Source: Synechococcus sp. A18-25c
Lineage (GTDB): Bacteria; Cyanobacteriota; Cyanobacteriia; PCC-6307; Cyanobiaceae
NCBI RefSeq assembly: GCF_014280035.1
Contig: NZ_CP047957.1
Coordinates: 2,232,001-2,296,000 of the forward strand
Direction of reading: 5' to 3'
Length of the DNA: 64,000 nucleotides
The notes beneath the pieces are model-generated. The model made no database searches and was not told where the DNA came from. It saw only the letters and a list, made by a program, of their open reading frames with translations. A program made the translations under genes and the position numbers. Shown in pieces: positions 47,664-56,850 of the stretch; position 1 is the stretch's first letter; every line of letters begins with the position of its first letter.

Positions 47664-48838
47664 CGACCCCCCAACAACCGCGCGCAAACCTGCACCAATC
47701 GGCTCCGATCCTGATTCTCGGTGGAGGGCTGATGGGCCTGGCGATCGCTCATCAACTGGCGCGCCGCGGAGAAGCCGTCACCGTGATCAGCCGGCGACGC
47801 AGCGAAGCGGCAGGGTTTGTCGCCGCAGGCATGCTGGCCCCCCATGCCGAAGGCCTGAGCGGCGCCCTGCTGCAGCTCGGACAGCTCAGCCTGGGCCGGG
47901 TTCCCAGCTGGGTCGCCCAGATCGAAGCCGACAGCGGTCTGCCCTGTGGTCTGCGCTCCACTGGCATCGTGGTGCCCTTCCGGAGCTCTACGGAACGCGA
48001 TCAGTACCCAACAGCCGCCTTTGGCGAGTCGCTAGATCGCGCACAACTGCATCAGGAAATCCCAGGCCTGGCCCCGGACTGGGCCGCGGGTTTGCTCTTC
48101 AGCCAAGACGGCCAAATTGACAACCGTCGCCAGTTGATGCGGGCTCTGGAAAGCGCCTGTGTGGATCGAGGCGTGCACTTCCAGGAGGGGGTGGAAGTGT
48201 TGGAGCTGCTGACCGAGAACCATCAACTCCAAGGGGTTCGCACTCGCAACTCCGAGGGAATGCTCAACACCTTGCGCTGTCGCAAGGCAGTGCTGTGCAG
48301 CGGAGCCTGGAGTGCCCAGTTGCTGCCGGAGCTGCCGGTGTTCCCCATCAAGGGGCAAATGCTCTCCCTGCAGACTCCGCGGGGTGCCTTGAGACGAGTG
48401 GTGTTTGGCCCCGGCACCTACCTCGTGCCTCGCGAGGACGGGCTCGTCGTGGTCGGAGCCACCTCCGAACGCGATGCCGGATTCAGTGAAGGACTGACCC
48501 CCCAGGGACAGACCACCTTGAAAGACGGAATTTCCGGGCTGCTTCCCCAAGCCATTGATTGGCCTCCGATGGAGCGTTGGTGGGGCTTCCGTCCCTGCAC
48601 ACCGGACGAGGGCCCTCTGCTGGGCGACAGTTCGGTCTCGGGTCTTTTTCTGGCCTGCGGACACCATCGCAACGGTGTTCTGATGGCCAGTGCCACAGCC
48701 GAACTGATGGCGGATCTTTGTTCTGGCACGCCCATACGAGACGACTTGGCCGCTCTCTTACCGCACTTCCGCTGGAATCGATTCAAGCCAACAAAAACCC
48801 CCCAAGACCGTCTGGTCTCAGGGGTTGAGTGCTCATAA
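47660..48838 (+). CDS. thiO: Glycine oxidase ThiO (FAD-dependent)
   Basis: Oxidises glycine to the imine used to build the thiazole of thiamine. 392 residues from ATG 47660, which overlaps the stop of the fusion gene (ATGA). FAD motif ILGGGLMGLAIAHQLARRGEAVTVISRR, then AAGFVAAGMLAPHAEG, CSGAWSAQLLPELPVFPIKGQMLSL, GTYLVPREDGLVVVGATSERDAGF, WWGFRPCTPDEGPLLG, and ACGHHRNGVLMASATAELMADL, all typical of the DAO/ThiO family. No fused ThiG domain follows. Its last codons contain the terminator of the convergent ndk. Confidence 0.92.
   Translation: MTTPQQPRANLHQSAPILILGGGLMGLAIAHQLARRGEAVTVISRRRSEAAGFVAAGMLAPHAEGLSGALLQLGQLSLGRVPSWVAQIEADSGLPCGLRSTGIVVPFRSSTERDQYPTAAFGESLDRAQLHQEIPGLAPDWAAGLLFSQDGQIDNRRQLMRALESACVDRGVHFQEGVEVLELLTENHQLQGVRTRNSEGMLNTLRCRKAVLCSGAWSAQLLPELPVFPIKGQMLSLQTPRGALRRVVFGPGTYLVPREDGLVVVGATSERDAGFSEGLTPQGQTTLKDGISGLLPQAIDWPPMERWWGFRPCTPDEGPLLGDSSVSGLFLACGHHRNGVLMASATAELMADLCSGTPIRDDLAALLPHFRWNRFKPTKTPQDRLVSGVECS
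48795..48826 (-). terminator. ndk terminator embedded in the thiO 3' end
   Basis: Read on the minus strand: AACCCC and GACC pair with GGTC and GGGGTT around an AGAC loop, followed by a T-run (plus 48793-48797). It lies about 30 bases beyond the ndk stop and inside the last 45 bases of thiO. Confidence 0.75.
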
Positions 48839-48852
48839 GCCTGAAGGAACGA

Positions 48853-49311
48853 TCAGCCTTCGACGCGCCAGCCTTGATCGGAAGGCGTCCACTCGCTCAG
48901 CTCGGAGGACTGGAACCACAAACCAATCTCGAACTGGGCTGTTTCAGGAGCATCCGATCCATGGATCACATTGCGGCCGATGTTGACGGCCAGATCACCG
49001 CGGATCGTGCCGGGCTCAGCCTCGAGAGGTTTGGTCGCACCGATCAGCTTGCGGGCGCTGGCGATCACACCGTCGCCTTCCCACACCATGGCCACCACAG
49101 GGCCGGAGGTAATGAAGTCAACAAGACCAGCAAAGAACGGACGCTCCCGATGCACGCCGTAGTGCTGCTCAGCCAGCTCTCGGCTGGGGGTCAGTTGCTT
49201 GAGGCCAACCAACTTGAAACCCTTGCGCTCGAAACGCCCCAGGATCTCGCCCACAAGTCCACGCTGAACACCATCGGGCTTGATGGCGATAAAGGTGCGT
49301 TCGGCAGCCAT
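48853..49311 (-). CDS. ndk: Nucleoside diphosphate kinase
   Basis: Balances NTP pools by phosphate transfer through a histidine. 152 residues from ATG 49311 ([24 protein letters not shown]). The catalytic His is in [13 protein letters not shown], and [21 protein letters not shown] is conserved. The upstream open frame to 49398 is untranslated. Convergent with thiO, divergent from speA. Confidence 0.97.
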   Translation of the reverse strand: MAAERTFIAIKPDGVQRGLVGEILGRFERKGFKLVGLKQLTPSRELAEQHYGVHRERPFFAGLVDFITSGPVVAMVWEGDGVIASARKLIGATKPLEAEPGTIRGDLAVNIGRNVIHGSDAPETAQFEIGLWFQSSELSEWTPSDQGWRVEG

Positions 49312-49439
49312 AACATTGGATAAAACCGCCGCTATCGTCCGTGGCCGACGGCCCGATTGGCAAGCCACTTGGTGTCTGTGCACTGTTCGGAACGACAACC
49401 CTGCCTAGATTCCTGCTGCGAATGCTCCTGGAGCGCTGA

Positions 49440-51359
49440 GTGACGCTGATGGCCCGCTCCGGTACAGCCGACACCTGGACCATCCAGGACGGAGCAGATC
49501 TCTACGGTCTCGATCGATGGGGTGACACTTACTTCGCGGCCAATTCCCGCGGCCATGTGACGGTGCAGCCCCGCGGGGACCGCGGCGGCAGCATCGATCT
49601 GATCGAATTGGTGGAGGGCCTGCAGGCCAGGGATCTCGGCTTACCGCTGTTGATCCGCTTTGACGACATCCTGGAAGATCGTCTCGAGCGGCTGCATGCG
49701 GCCTTTGACCGGGCGATCGCGCACTACGGCTATGGCGGCCGATACCAGGGCGTGTTCCCGGTGAAATGCAACCAGCAGCGCCATGTGGTGGAACGACTGG
49801 TGGATGCTGGTCAACGCTGGCATTTCGGCCTTGAGGCCGGCAGCAAAGCTGAATTGCTAATTGCCCTGTCGTTGTTGAACGATCCAGAGGCCCTACTGAT
49901 CTGCAATGGCTACAAGGATCAGCGCTACATCGAGACCGCCATCCTGGCGCGAAGACTCGGTCGACAGCCGGTGGTGGTAATCGAACAACCCGATGAAGTG
50001 GAGCGGATCATCGCCGCCAGCCAAGAACTGGGCGCCGCACCGATGATCGGAATCCGGGCTCGGCTCTCGACCCGCAGCACAGGCCGCTGGAGCAGCTCTG
50101 TAGGCGACCGGGCCAAATTCGGGCTCTCCATTCCGGAACTGCTCGAAACCACCGAACGGCTGAGCCGTGCCGGACTGCTTAACGATCTGAAGCTGCTGCA
50201 CTTCCACATCGGCAGCCAGATCAACGACATCGCCGTTCTGAAGGATGCCCTGCAGGAAGCCGGGCAGATCTACGGAGAACTGCACCGCCTTGGTGCGCCG
50301 ATGGGATACCTCGACGTTGGTGGCGGTCTTGGCATCGACTACGACGGCAGTCGCAGCGCGACCGCAGCCTCCACCAACTACTCCTTGCAGAACTACGCCA
50401 ACGACGTCGTCGCGACGGTCAAGGAGTGCTGTGAACCCTGTGGCGTGCCGTTGCCCACCCTTGTGAGCGAAAGCGGACGGGCCCTCGCCAGTCACTTCAG
50501 TGTGCTGGTGTTCGACATCCTGGGTCTCGGTGGTGCCCCCGACGAGCGTCCGCAACGCAGAGACGACGACCCCCTGATCGTGCGCAATCTACATGACACC
50601 CTCGACGGCATCACCGAAGCCAACTTGCAGGAGGCCTGGAATGACGCCATCAAGTTCAAGGAGGATGCACTGAGTGCCTTCCGACTCGGTTACCTAAGCC
50701 TCCCCGAGCGGGCACGGGCAGAGCAGCTGGCCTGGGCCTGCGCGCGGCGCATCGTCGAGCTCCTTCCCGCAGATGACAACAGCCCTGACGAGTTACGTCG
50801 TCTGCGCGCCAGCCTGGCCAGCACTTACTACGGCAACTTTTCCGTGTTTCGGTCCGCACCGGACACCTGGGCCATTGATCAACTGTTCCCAGTGATGCCC
50901 ATTCATCGCTTGCATGAACAGCCAGAGCAACTGGGCAGCATTGCTGATCTCACCTGCGATTCCGATGGCAAATTGGCTCGCTTCATTCAAGGCGGGCAAA
51001 GCAAATCACTGCTGGAACTGCACACCCCAACTCCGGGACAGCCCTACCTCGTCGGCCTATTCCTGGCCGGCGCCTATCAAGAGGTGATGGGCAACCTCCA
51101 CAACCTGTTCGGCAGCACCAATGCGGTGCACATCCGCTTAGCACCCGGTGGTGGTTACCAACTCGATCACGTGGTGCGGGGTGACACCAACGCCGATGTT
51201 CTCAAGGCCATGGAGCACGACCCCGACCAGATGCTGGAACGGCTGAGGCTTGCGAGCGAAGCGGCGATCCGAGACGGACGGTTGGCCGTGAGCGATGCAC
51301 GACGGCTGATCAATCATGTGACCAGCAGCCTGCAGCAGATCACTTATCTGCAGGCCTGA
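49440..51359 (+). CDS. speA: Biosynthetic arginine decarboxylase
   Basis: Arginine to agmatine, first step of polyamine synthesis. 639 residues, with GTG at 49440 or ATG at 49449 as start. N-terminal SIDLIELVEGLQARDLGLPLLIRFDDILEDR, PLP Lys at about 109 in GVFPVKCNQQRHVVE, DLKLLHFHIGSQINDI, YLDVGGGLGIDYDGS, SESGRALASHFSVLVFD and the C-terminal catalytic-Cys region LCDSDGK-type TCDSDGKLARFI. Family length matches. Convergent with the CRP gene, 5 bases apart. Confidence 0.97.
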   Translation: MTLMARSGTADTWTIQDGADLYGLDRWGDTYFAANSRGHVTVQPRGDRGGSIDLIELVEGLQARDLGLPLLIRFDDILEDRLERLHAAFDRAIAHYGYGGRYQGVFPVKCNQQRHVVERLVDAGQRWHFGLEAGSKAELLIALSLLNDPEALLICNGYKDQRYIETAILARRLGRQPVVVIEQPDEVERIIAASQELGAAPMIGIRARLSTRSTGRWSSSVGDRAKFGLSIPELLETTERLSRAGLLNDLKLLHFHIGSQINDIAVLKDALQEAGQIYGELHRLGAPMGYLDVGGGLGIDYDGSRSATAASTNYSLQNYANDVVATVKECCEPCGVPLPTLVSESGRALASHFSVLVFDILGLGGAPDERPQRRDDDPLIVRNLHDTLDGITEANLQEAWNDAIKFKEDALSAFRLGYLSLPERARAEQLAWACARRIVELLPADDNSPDELRRLRASLASTYYGNFSVFRSAPDTWAIDQLFPVMPIHRLHEQPEQLGSIADLTCDSDGKLARFIQGGQSKSLLELHTPTPGQPYLVGLFLAGAYQEVMGNLHNLFGSTNAVHIRLAPGGGYQLDHVVRGDTNADVLKAMEHDPDQMLERLRLASEAAIRDGRLAVSDARRLINHVTSSLQQITYLQA

Positions 51360-51364
51360 CGCCT

Positions 51365-52054
51365 CTAACCCGGCAACAGTCCGCGTTTGATCAGCGGCTG
51401 CAAATCAGCAATCCGGAGCTGTCCATTGGTTTCCAAAACAGTGCCGCGGTTGCGCAGCTTGCTGAGGGTGCGAGACGCTGTTTCCCTCGCCAGTCCAGCC
51501 AGCAAGGCAATCTCCCGTTGGGCCAGCAGCGGGATCTCCGCCTCAGGATTCTGATCGCGGGAACTTTTGCGGGCGAGATACGCCAAAGCGTCCAACAGGC
51601 GCGTGGTGGCATCAGCGCTCTGCAATGCGAAGCGTTGATTGAGATCACGCAGACGAGATGACATTAAGCGCGCCAGGGCAAGAGCAAACGCCGCCTCTTG
51701 GCCAAGCAGAGCAGCAAACGGCGTCGAGCGCATCTTGATGAGGTGCAATGGCGTAAGCGCCACCACATCGGCGGAACGTGACGCACCATCGAGAGCAGCC
51801 ATCTCACCGAACACATCGCCCTGGCCGAGCAAGGACATGATCACTTCATCACCATCGGCGGTGTAGGTGCGCACCTTGGCCACCCCATCGCGGATGAGGA
51901 ACAGCGACTCACCCCAGTCCTGCTCCATCACGATCACCTGGTCAACCTGGTGGCTTGTCTCTCGATGACGATCCAGCAGCAGGATGAGCTGTTGTTCCGC
52001 CAGCTCCGCGAACAGAGGCATAGCCCCGAGATCCTCAGGCGTGAGCGCAGACAT
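51365..52054 (-). CDS. CRP/FNR-family transcription regulator (cAMP-binding type)
   Basis: 229 residues. N-terminal cyclic-nucleotide domain (about 10-130) with a phosphate-binding cassette GDVFGEMAALDGASRSADVVA that keeps the Glu and Arg-Ser contacting cAMP ribose and phosphate. A long dimerisation helix follows, then a C-terminal winged helix-turn-helix (LAQREIALLAGLARETASRTLSKLRNRG) very like CRP. It has no FNR cysteines. It most likely binds TGTGA-N6-TCACA sites; one perfect site occurs at 43303-43318. It is divergent from the cNMP-domain protein, with a 262-base spacer between. Confidence 0.92.
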   Translation of the reverse strand: MSALTPEDLGAMPLFAELAEQQLILLLDRHRETSHQVDQVIVMEQDWGESLFLIRDGVAKVRTYTADGDEVIMSLLGQGDVFGEMAALDGASRSADVVALTPLHLIKMRSTPFAALLGQEAAFALALARLMSSRLRDLNQRFALQSADATTRLLDALAYLARKSSRDQNPEAEIPLLAQREIALLAGLARETASRTLSKLRNRGTVLETNGQLRIADLQPLIKRGLLPG

Positions 52055-52316
52055 GATTCAGATCAGAACGACCACAGTGGCCGAGACCAGCTTGCCGAAA
52101 AAATGCAGAACTGGGTCGATGCCGAGCTCACAACGAAGGCATGACTTCGACCCGTTGATGATGGCGTACAGAACAAACTCGGCCAGTTCCTGCAGGAACA
52201 TGCCAATAAAAAAGGCATCACATCAGCAATCAGATTCAGAACATGACGCTGCTGCAGGAGGCGATGCCTGATCCGGCAGAAGCGGCCAGCATGCATGCAG
52301 CGGCAATCCGCCACGC

Positions 52317-52895
52317 ATGGAGGAGAACGAGAACCAACGACCCAACCAGATTCGCGATCGCATGCGAATGCTGCTCAGCACGCATCTCTCCACAGTGCGT
52401 CATCAAACGCAGATTGCCCCTCTCGGCAAGGTACTGATCCAACAGGACGCTCCTGCCGAACGGGTGCTGCTGGTGCAAACCGGAGAGTTGAAGGTCGAAC
52501 GCTGCGAAGCGGGTGGCACCCCGCAGGTGATCGCACGGATTGGTCCCAATGAGTTGGTGGGAGAAATGGCCTTGATCGGCGATCAACACCACAGCGCGAC
52601 CGTCACGGTGAGTCGCGGTCCAGCCGAAGTCCTGGTGATTGAAGCCAACGATCTGCTGCAGACTGCTATCTATGACAGTGATCTGGTGATGGAACTATTG
52701 GCTCTGAGCAGCCGTCGCTGCCGTCAAACCAATCGTCACCTAACCCTGATCCTGGAAGCCCTTGAGGCATTCGAGCAAGGACATCACCCCGCCCTAGAGC
52801 GGTGCTGCAACGCATTGGAACGCGGATCGGATCCAACCCTCTCCACCGCAGCCCGGCGGTTGAGGGGGCTGATGCAAGCATCGGAAACACCATGA
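52317..52895 (+). CDS. Cyclic-nucleotide-binding-domain protein without DNA-binding domain
   Basis: 192 residues. One cNMP-binding beta-roll (about 25-130: PLGKVLIQQDAPAERVLLVQTGELKVE, GPNELVGEMALIGDQHHSATVTV). The cassette keeps GE but has HHSA where cAMP binders have RS, so ligand binding is doubtful. The C-terminal 60 residues are helical (TLILEALEAFEQGHHPALERCCNALE) and contain no helix-turn-helix. The stop overlaps the cyclase start by ATGA, so it is probably a partner or sensor for that cyclase. ATG 52317 is used; ATG 52362 is possible. Confidence 0.84.
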   Translation: MEENENQRPNQIRDRMRMLLSTHLSTVRHQTQIAPLGKVLIQQDAPAERVLLVQTGELKVERCEAGGTPQVIARIGPNELVGEMALIGDQHHSATVTVSRGPAEVLVIEANDLLQTAIYDSDLVMELLALSSRRCRQTNRHLTLILEALEAFEQGHHPALERCCNALERGSDPTLSTAARRLRGLMQASETP

Positions 52896-54796
52896 AAGAG
52901 CGAACCGCGCTCCGCTGGATTCGCCGTCATGGCGCGATCCTGCTGCTGAGTGGTGCGGTTGCTGCTGCTGGCGGAATCGGTCGGGATTGGTTAGGGCGTA
53001 TCGACCTGCGCTTTGCCGGTTGGGTCCAGGAGACGCGGGGCTCCAGGACGCCGCCTAATGATGTTGTGATTCTGGCCATCGACGACTTCAGCCTCCAGCA
53101 AGCGGCCAACGCAGACCTAAGCGACGACCCCTTGCTCCAAAGTCTGAGCCAATGGCCCTGGCCAAGACGCGTTCACCAGAGGGTGCTGAATCGTCTAATC
53201 GAAGCGGGCGCATCCACCGTTGGATTTGATCTGCTGTTCGAAGCCCCCAGTAGCTACGGGCCCGACGACGACATGGCCTTTGCAAGTGCCTTGAAACGCC
53301 ATCACGACCAAGTGGCACTGGGGGTGCAAGTGCTAAACGGCCGCGGGCCGGTGGCCAGCATGGCGCTGCTGGATCTGACAGCCACGCTGCAGTCATCCAA
53401 CAAACCGTTGAACCGCGGCCTCCTGAATGGCTCCCCCGATGAAGACGGCGTCATCCGTCAGCGTCCTGGTGACAGCGCCGTAGAGATTCGCCAACAGTTG
53501 AACTCCGCCGTACCCGATGGGTTGGCGGTGACCCTGCTCAAGCTTGGGAATGCCGACGCCGACCTCAGTACACGGTCATCCAATCTCTTGGACCCTTATG
53601 GACCCCCTGGAACGATTGCCACTCTCTCGATCTGGGAAATTCTCGACACCAGAGCCTTCACCTCCATCAAAAGCAGTGGTCTGCTCAGCAACGCCACCGT
53701 GCTCGTTGGGCCAACAGCGGCCGTGTTTCAAGACCTACATCCAGCGGTCTTCTCCGGTGCCCAGGGCATGCCAGGCGTTGAATTGCTTGCCACCGAACTG
53801 GCCAATCGCCTGGAAGATCGATCCCTGCACTGGGTGCCTGCTCCTGCAAGCTGGAATTTCCTGATGGCAGGGCTTGTTCTCGTCGCAGGCATCACTGCAT
53901 CGAAGCAAGAGCGCCCCTTGCCTCGTCTCAATGTGCTCCTCGCCTCCTCAGCAATTCTCGTCGCGGCAGGAGCCGGACTGGTTGTGTGGGGAGGCCTCTT
54001 GCTCCCTCTACTTGGCCCAGCCGCCAGCTTGGCGCTGACAGGAATTGTCTCCAGCGCTGACGCCACGATTCGGCTGCAATGGCAACGACGACGACTACGC
54101 CGAACCCTGGGTCGCTATCTCTCCCCAGCAGTCGCCGCAGAGATCGCTGATCAACCCGAGGAAGCCGATGAATTGCTGGGTGGAAAAATGATGGACGTGG
54201 TGATCTTGATGAGCGATATCCGTGGCTTCACAGCGTTTACCCAGACCATGACCGAACAGGGCAGGGTGAAAGAACTGGTGGATCGCCTCAACGCCTACTT
54301 CAGTGAAGTGGTGGATGCGGTGCATGCCGAAGAAGGCACCGTCGACAAATTCATCGGCGATGCCGCCCTCGCCGTGTTTGGAGCCCCAATCGAAAAATCG
54401 AGCAGCACGAACGCGCTCGCTGCGGTGAGAACTGCAATCGAGCTGGAGCAACGCCTTGACGATCTCAATCACGCCTGGGCTGCAGAAGGGCATTCACCCT
54501 GGAAACAAGTGGTGATTCTTAGCTATGGCTCGGTGGTGAGCGGAAACATCGGTAGCACCAGTCGCATGGACTACACCGTGATTGGTGATGCGGTGAACAT
54601 GGCCAGCCGCTTAGAGACTATTGCCAAGCAGTGCGATCAAGGAATTGTGATGAGCGCTGCGGTGGCCAAACATCTTCCTGGTGACTGGCCCCTGCTGGAC
54701 TTGGGAACATTTCCGATCCGCGGCCAGGGTGAGCAACGAGTGTTCGCACTACAAACTGACACCAACAAGGACACCCACCCGGCCATAGATCAGTAA
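52892..54796 (+). CDS. CHASE2-domain adenylate cyclase (class III)
   Basis: 634 residues. One N-terminal transmembrane helix (about 12-32), an extracytoplasmic CHASE2 sensor (about 45-310, with VVILAIDDFSL, WPWPRRVHQRVLNRLIEAGASTVGFDLLF, GVELLATELANRL), three transmembrane segments (about 322-390), then the cyclase domain (435-620). Metal Asp442 (LMSDIRGFTAFT) and Asp490 (KFIGDAALAVFGAP), Lys486 and Thr562 as adenine-selecting pair (the Lys/Thr pair of cyanobacterial CyaC types), and Asn569/Arg573 are all present, so it should be active on ATP. It overlaps the cNMP-domain gene and precedes the FecR-barrel gene by 23 bases. Confidence 0.92.
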   Translation: MKERTALRWIRRHGAILLLSGAVAAAGGIGRDWLGRIDLRFAGWVQETRGSRTPPNDVVILAIDDFSLQQAANADLSDDPLLQSLSQWPWPRRVHQRVLNRLIEAGASTVGFDLLFEAPSSYGPDDDMAFASALKRHHDQVALGVQVLNGRGPVASMALLDLTATLQSSNKPLNRGLLNGSPDEDGVIRQRPGDSAVEIRQQLNSAVPDGLAVTLLKLGNADADLSTRSSNLLDPYGPPGTIATLSIWEILDTRAFTSIKSSGLLSNATVLVGPTAAVFQDLHPAVFSGAQGMPGVELLATELANRLEDRSLHWVPAPASWNFLMAGLVLVAGITASKQERPLPRLNVLLASSAILVAAGAGLVVWGGLLLPLLGPAASLALTGIVSSADATIRLQWQRRRLRRTLGRYLSPAVAAEIADQPEEADELLGGKMMDVVILMSDIRGFTAFTQTMTEQGRVKELVDRLNAYFSEVVDAVHAEEGTVDKFIGDAALAVFGAPIEKSSSTNALAAVRTAIELEQRLDDLNHAWAAEGHSPWKQVVILSYGSVVSGNIGSTSRMDYTVIGDAVNMASRLETIAKQCDQGIVMSAAVAKHLPGDWPLLDLGTFPIRGQGEQRVFALQTDTNKDTHPAIDQ

Positions 54797-54819
54797 CAAC
54801 CGTCTGTGTCCGACGGTTG

Positions 54820-56799
54820 ATGGCTGTGTTCAAGAAGCTGCTAGCCATCGCTTGTGCGGCAAGTCTGTTGCCTTCGGCAGCAACAGCAGCTCCGTTCGAT
54901 AGCGCCACGATTCGACGAATCATCGATGGCCGCGAAGTGTTCATCGACCAGCAAGAGGCGTCGGTCGATGACACGGCGGATCGAGGGCAAGAACTCAGCA
55001 CCGGCAGCAGCCGCGCCGAAGTGCTCTTTGATCGGCGAGCACTCGGATTCTTAGGCACCAACAGCTTAATCCGCCTCGGAGAAGACTGTTTTCGCCTAGA
55101 TCGCGGCCAGGTCTTGGTCAACGGTCCCCAAAACAGCTGCCTGGGCACCAAGGTGCTGGGGATCCGCGGCACCACGTATGTGTTGAGTGTGCAAGATGAC
55201 GGGAACTACGGACTCGCCGTTCTAAGCGGTCAAGCCAGCGTAGGGAGTGGCGTTGAAGCGACCGATGACGAGAACAGCCCAGACATCCTCTCGATGTACC
55301 CCACGCTGAATCCGGTGATCGGCTTCGGATCAAGTGCCTGGGGCAGCAACAGTTCAGGCACGACCCTCGGCGAAGCCGCTGGACTGATCCTCGGAGACGC
55401 CTCCTTTTTCGTGCCTCTCAGCCAAAGCCTCGGCAGCAACCTTCTCTACAGCTACACAACCGCTAGCAGCAATTTCGATGGCGCCTGGGGAGCCAGCACC
55501 GAACTGGGATACAAGTGGTTCAATCCTGATGACCGCAGCATCAGCTCCCTGTTAGTGGGCTACGACGGTTGGGACGGAACAGGCTGTTTCCACTCGCAAC
55601 TCGCGGTAGGTGGCCTTTGGCAGAAAGAACGCTGGCAATTCGGCATCACCGGAGGCATTCCACTCGATCAATGCGACAACAACCTGGGATTTGCGATCGG
55701 TCAGGTAGGCATACCTGTGGCTGATGTGGGGGATCAATCCATCACCTTGTCACTCGCTCCCTACGTGCTCCACGGAATCGGCAATTCCTATGGCGGTGGA
55801 CGCGTTGGCCTGAATGTGCCCATCGGCGATCAGGTGACGGTCGCTGCCTATGGCCAATACGACGAACTGCTCGACACCGTCGTGGGGGGACAAATCAGTT
55901 ACCGCTTCTCTACCAATGGCAGCTTTGTCAACGACCCGAATCTCCGGCCGCAGTCGCCTGGATCACCAATGCCATGGCAATCCGGCGAATTCAACACCGG
56001 AAGACCCATGCAGTTTGCCCTGAATCAGGGCAAGACATCTGAGCCTGCTCAACCAGCTCTGAAAGAAGCAAGTGTCGCCAGCAGAACCGTGCATCAATTA
56101 GTCAGCGATGCAGACAGTGTTGTTCGCCTAAAGGCTGGGGAAGAAGCCACCTTCAGCCCAGACGGCGTGCTGTTGAGCCGCCAATTGATCAGCAAGGAAC
56201 GTTTCTCACAACTGATCATCGAGACGATGAGTGGGCAGAACCTTCTGCCTGAAAGCCATGTGATCAATTTGATTTACCAGGAGCTGTATGGACTTCCCGA
56301 CCGCACGTTGCTCTCCATCCTGGGCTCTGACTGGCTGATTGCAGCACGAACGCCCTATCCACGGCTGCGGGGCGCGAACAATCTGGTGGTGCCCGACAAC
56401 AAACTTCCGAAGGAGGACGAAGAAGAAGACGACTTAGAACCAGAGAAAGAAGAAGAAGAGGAAGGAGAGGAAGAAGAGGAAGAAGAAGAAAAAGAAGACG
56501 ACAACAACGACGCCGAAACGGAGCCTGAACCAGAACCAGAGCCTGAACCAGAGCCTGAACCAGAGCCTGAACCTGAACCTGAACCTGAACCAGAGCCATT
56601 GCCAGAGCCCATCGTCTTGACTTACGTCTGCCGCGCCTTAGGAGGTAATCCTGATTTCCCTTATTACACCGGTGGAATGATCGGAGGGCCCCTGAGTCAA
56701 GCGGTTCGCTTCCAAACAACCTCACGATCCGAAGCGTCTTGCAGCGGTAAAGGTGCTGGATCCAGCGGGATGGAACCGACCACTCCCCAGTTCCTTTGA
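54820..56799 (+). CDS. FecR-domain outer-membrane-type protein with acidic and Glu-Pro tail
   Basis: 659 residues from ATG 54820 (a TTG lies one codon before). Signal peptide about 1-23. A FecR-like domain follows (about 45-150: LSTGSSRAEVLFDRRALGFLGTNS, RLDRGQVLVNG, TKVLGIRGTTYVLSV, VLSGQASV), then about 200-380 a beta-rich region with alternating aromatic residues like an outer-membrane barrel (STELGYKWFNPDDRSISSLLVGYDG..., RVGLNVPIGDQVTVAAYGQYD). Past residue 420 is a helical part, a run of over 20 Glu/Asp/Lys (about 530-566), about 15 EP pairs, and a Gly/Ser-rich end. It follows the CHASE2 cyclase and is probably in its operon; CHASE2 and FecR domains often occur together in cyanobacteria. 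Confidence 0.8.
   Translation: MAVFKKLLAIACAASLLPSAATAAPFDSATIRRIIDGREVFIDQQEASVDDTADRGQELSTGSSRAEVLFDRRALGFLGTNSLIRLGEDCFRLDRGQVLVNGPQNSCLGTKVLGIRGTTYVLSVQDDGNYGLAVLSGQASVGSGVEATDDENSPDILSMYPTLNPVIGFGSSAWGSNSSGTTLGEAAGLILGDASFFVPLSQSLGSNLLYSYTTASSNFDGAWGASTELGYKWFNPDDRSISSLLVGYDGWDGTGCFHSQLAVGGLWQKERWQFGITGGIPLDQCDNNLGFAIGQVGIPVADVGDQSITLSLAPYVLHGIGNSYGGGRVGLNVPIGDQVTVAAYGQYDELLDTVVGGQISYRFSTNGSFVNDPNLRPQSPGSPMPWQSGEFNTGRPMQFALNQGKTSEPAQPALKEASVASRTVHQLVSDADSVVRLKAGEEATFSPDGVLLSRQLISKERFSQLIIETMSGQNLLPESHVINLIYQELYGLPDRTLLSILGSDWLIAARTPYPRLRGANNLVVPDNKLPKEDEEEDDLEPEKEEEEEGEEEEEEEEKEDDNNDAETEPEPEPEPEPEPEPEPEPEPEPEPEPLPEPIVLTYVCRALGGNPDFPYYTGGMIGGPLSQAVRFQTTSRSEASCSGKGAGSSGMEPTTPQFL
56521..56610 (+). 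repeat. Glu-Pro dipeptide repeat tract
   Basis: Ninety bases made almost entirely of GAA/GAG + CCT/CCA codon pairs, giving about 13 EP repeats, then LPEP. Six- and twelve-base units recur, so the tract is prone to slippage. It directly follows a purine-rich stretch (about 56411-56510) encoding the acidic run. Confidence 0.9.
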
Positions 56800-56850
56800 T
56801 GGATCCAGAGCGAATCACACCATCAGATTGGAGTCCTCCGCTCAAAGACC

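Noticed and set aside
52242-52437. 64-codon plus-strand frame between the CRP and cNMP genes
   Set aside because: It overlaps the start of the cNMP-domain gene in another frame and has no recognisable pattern.
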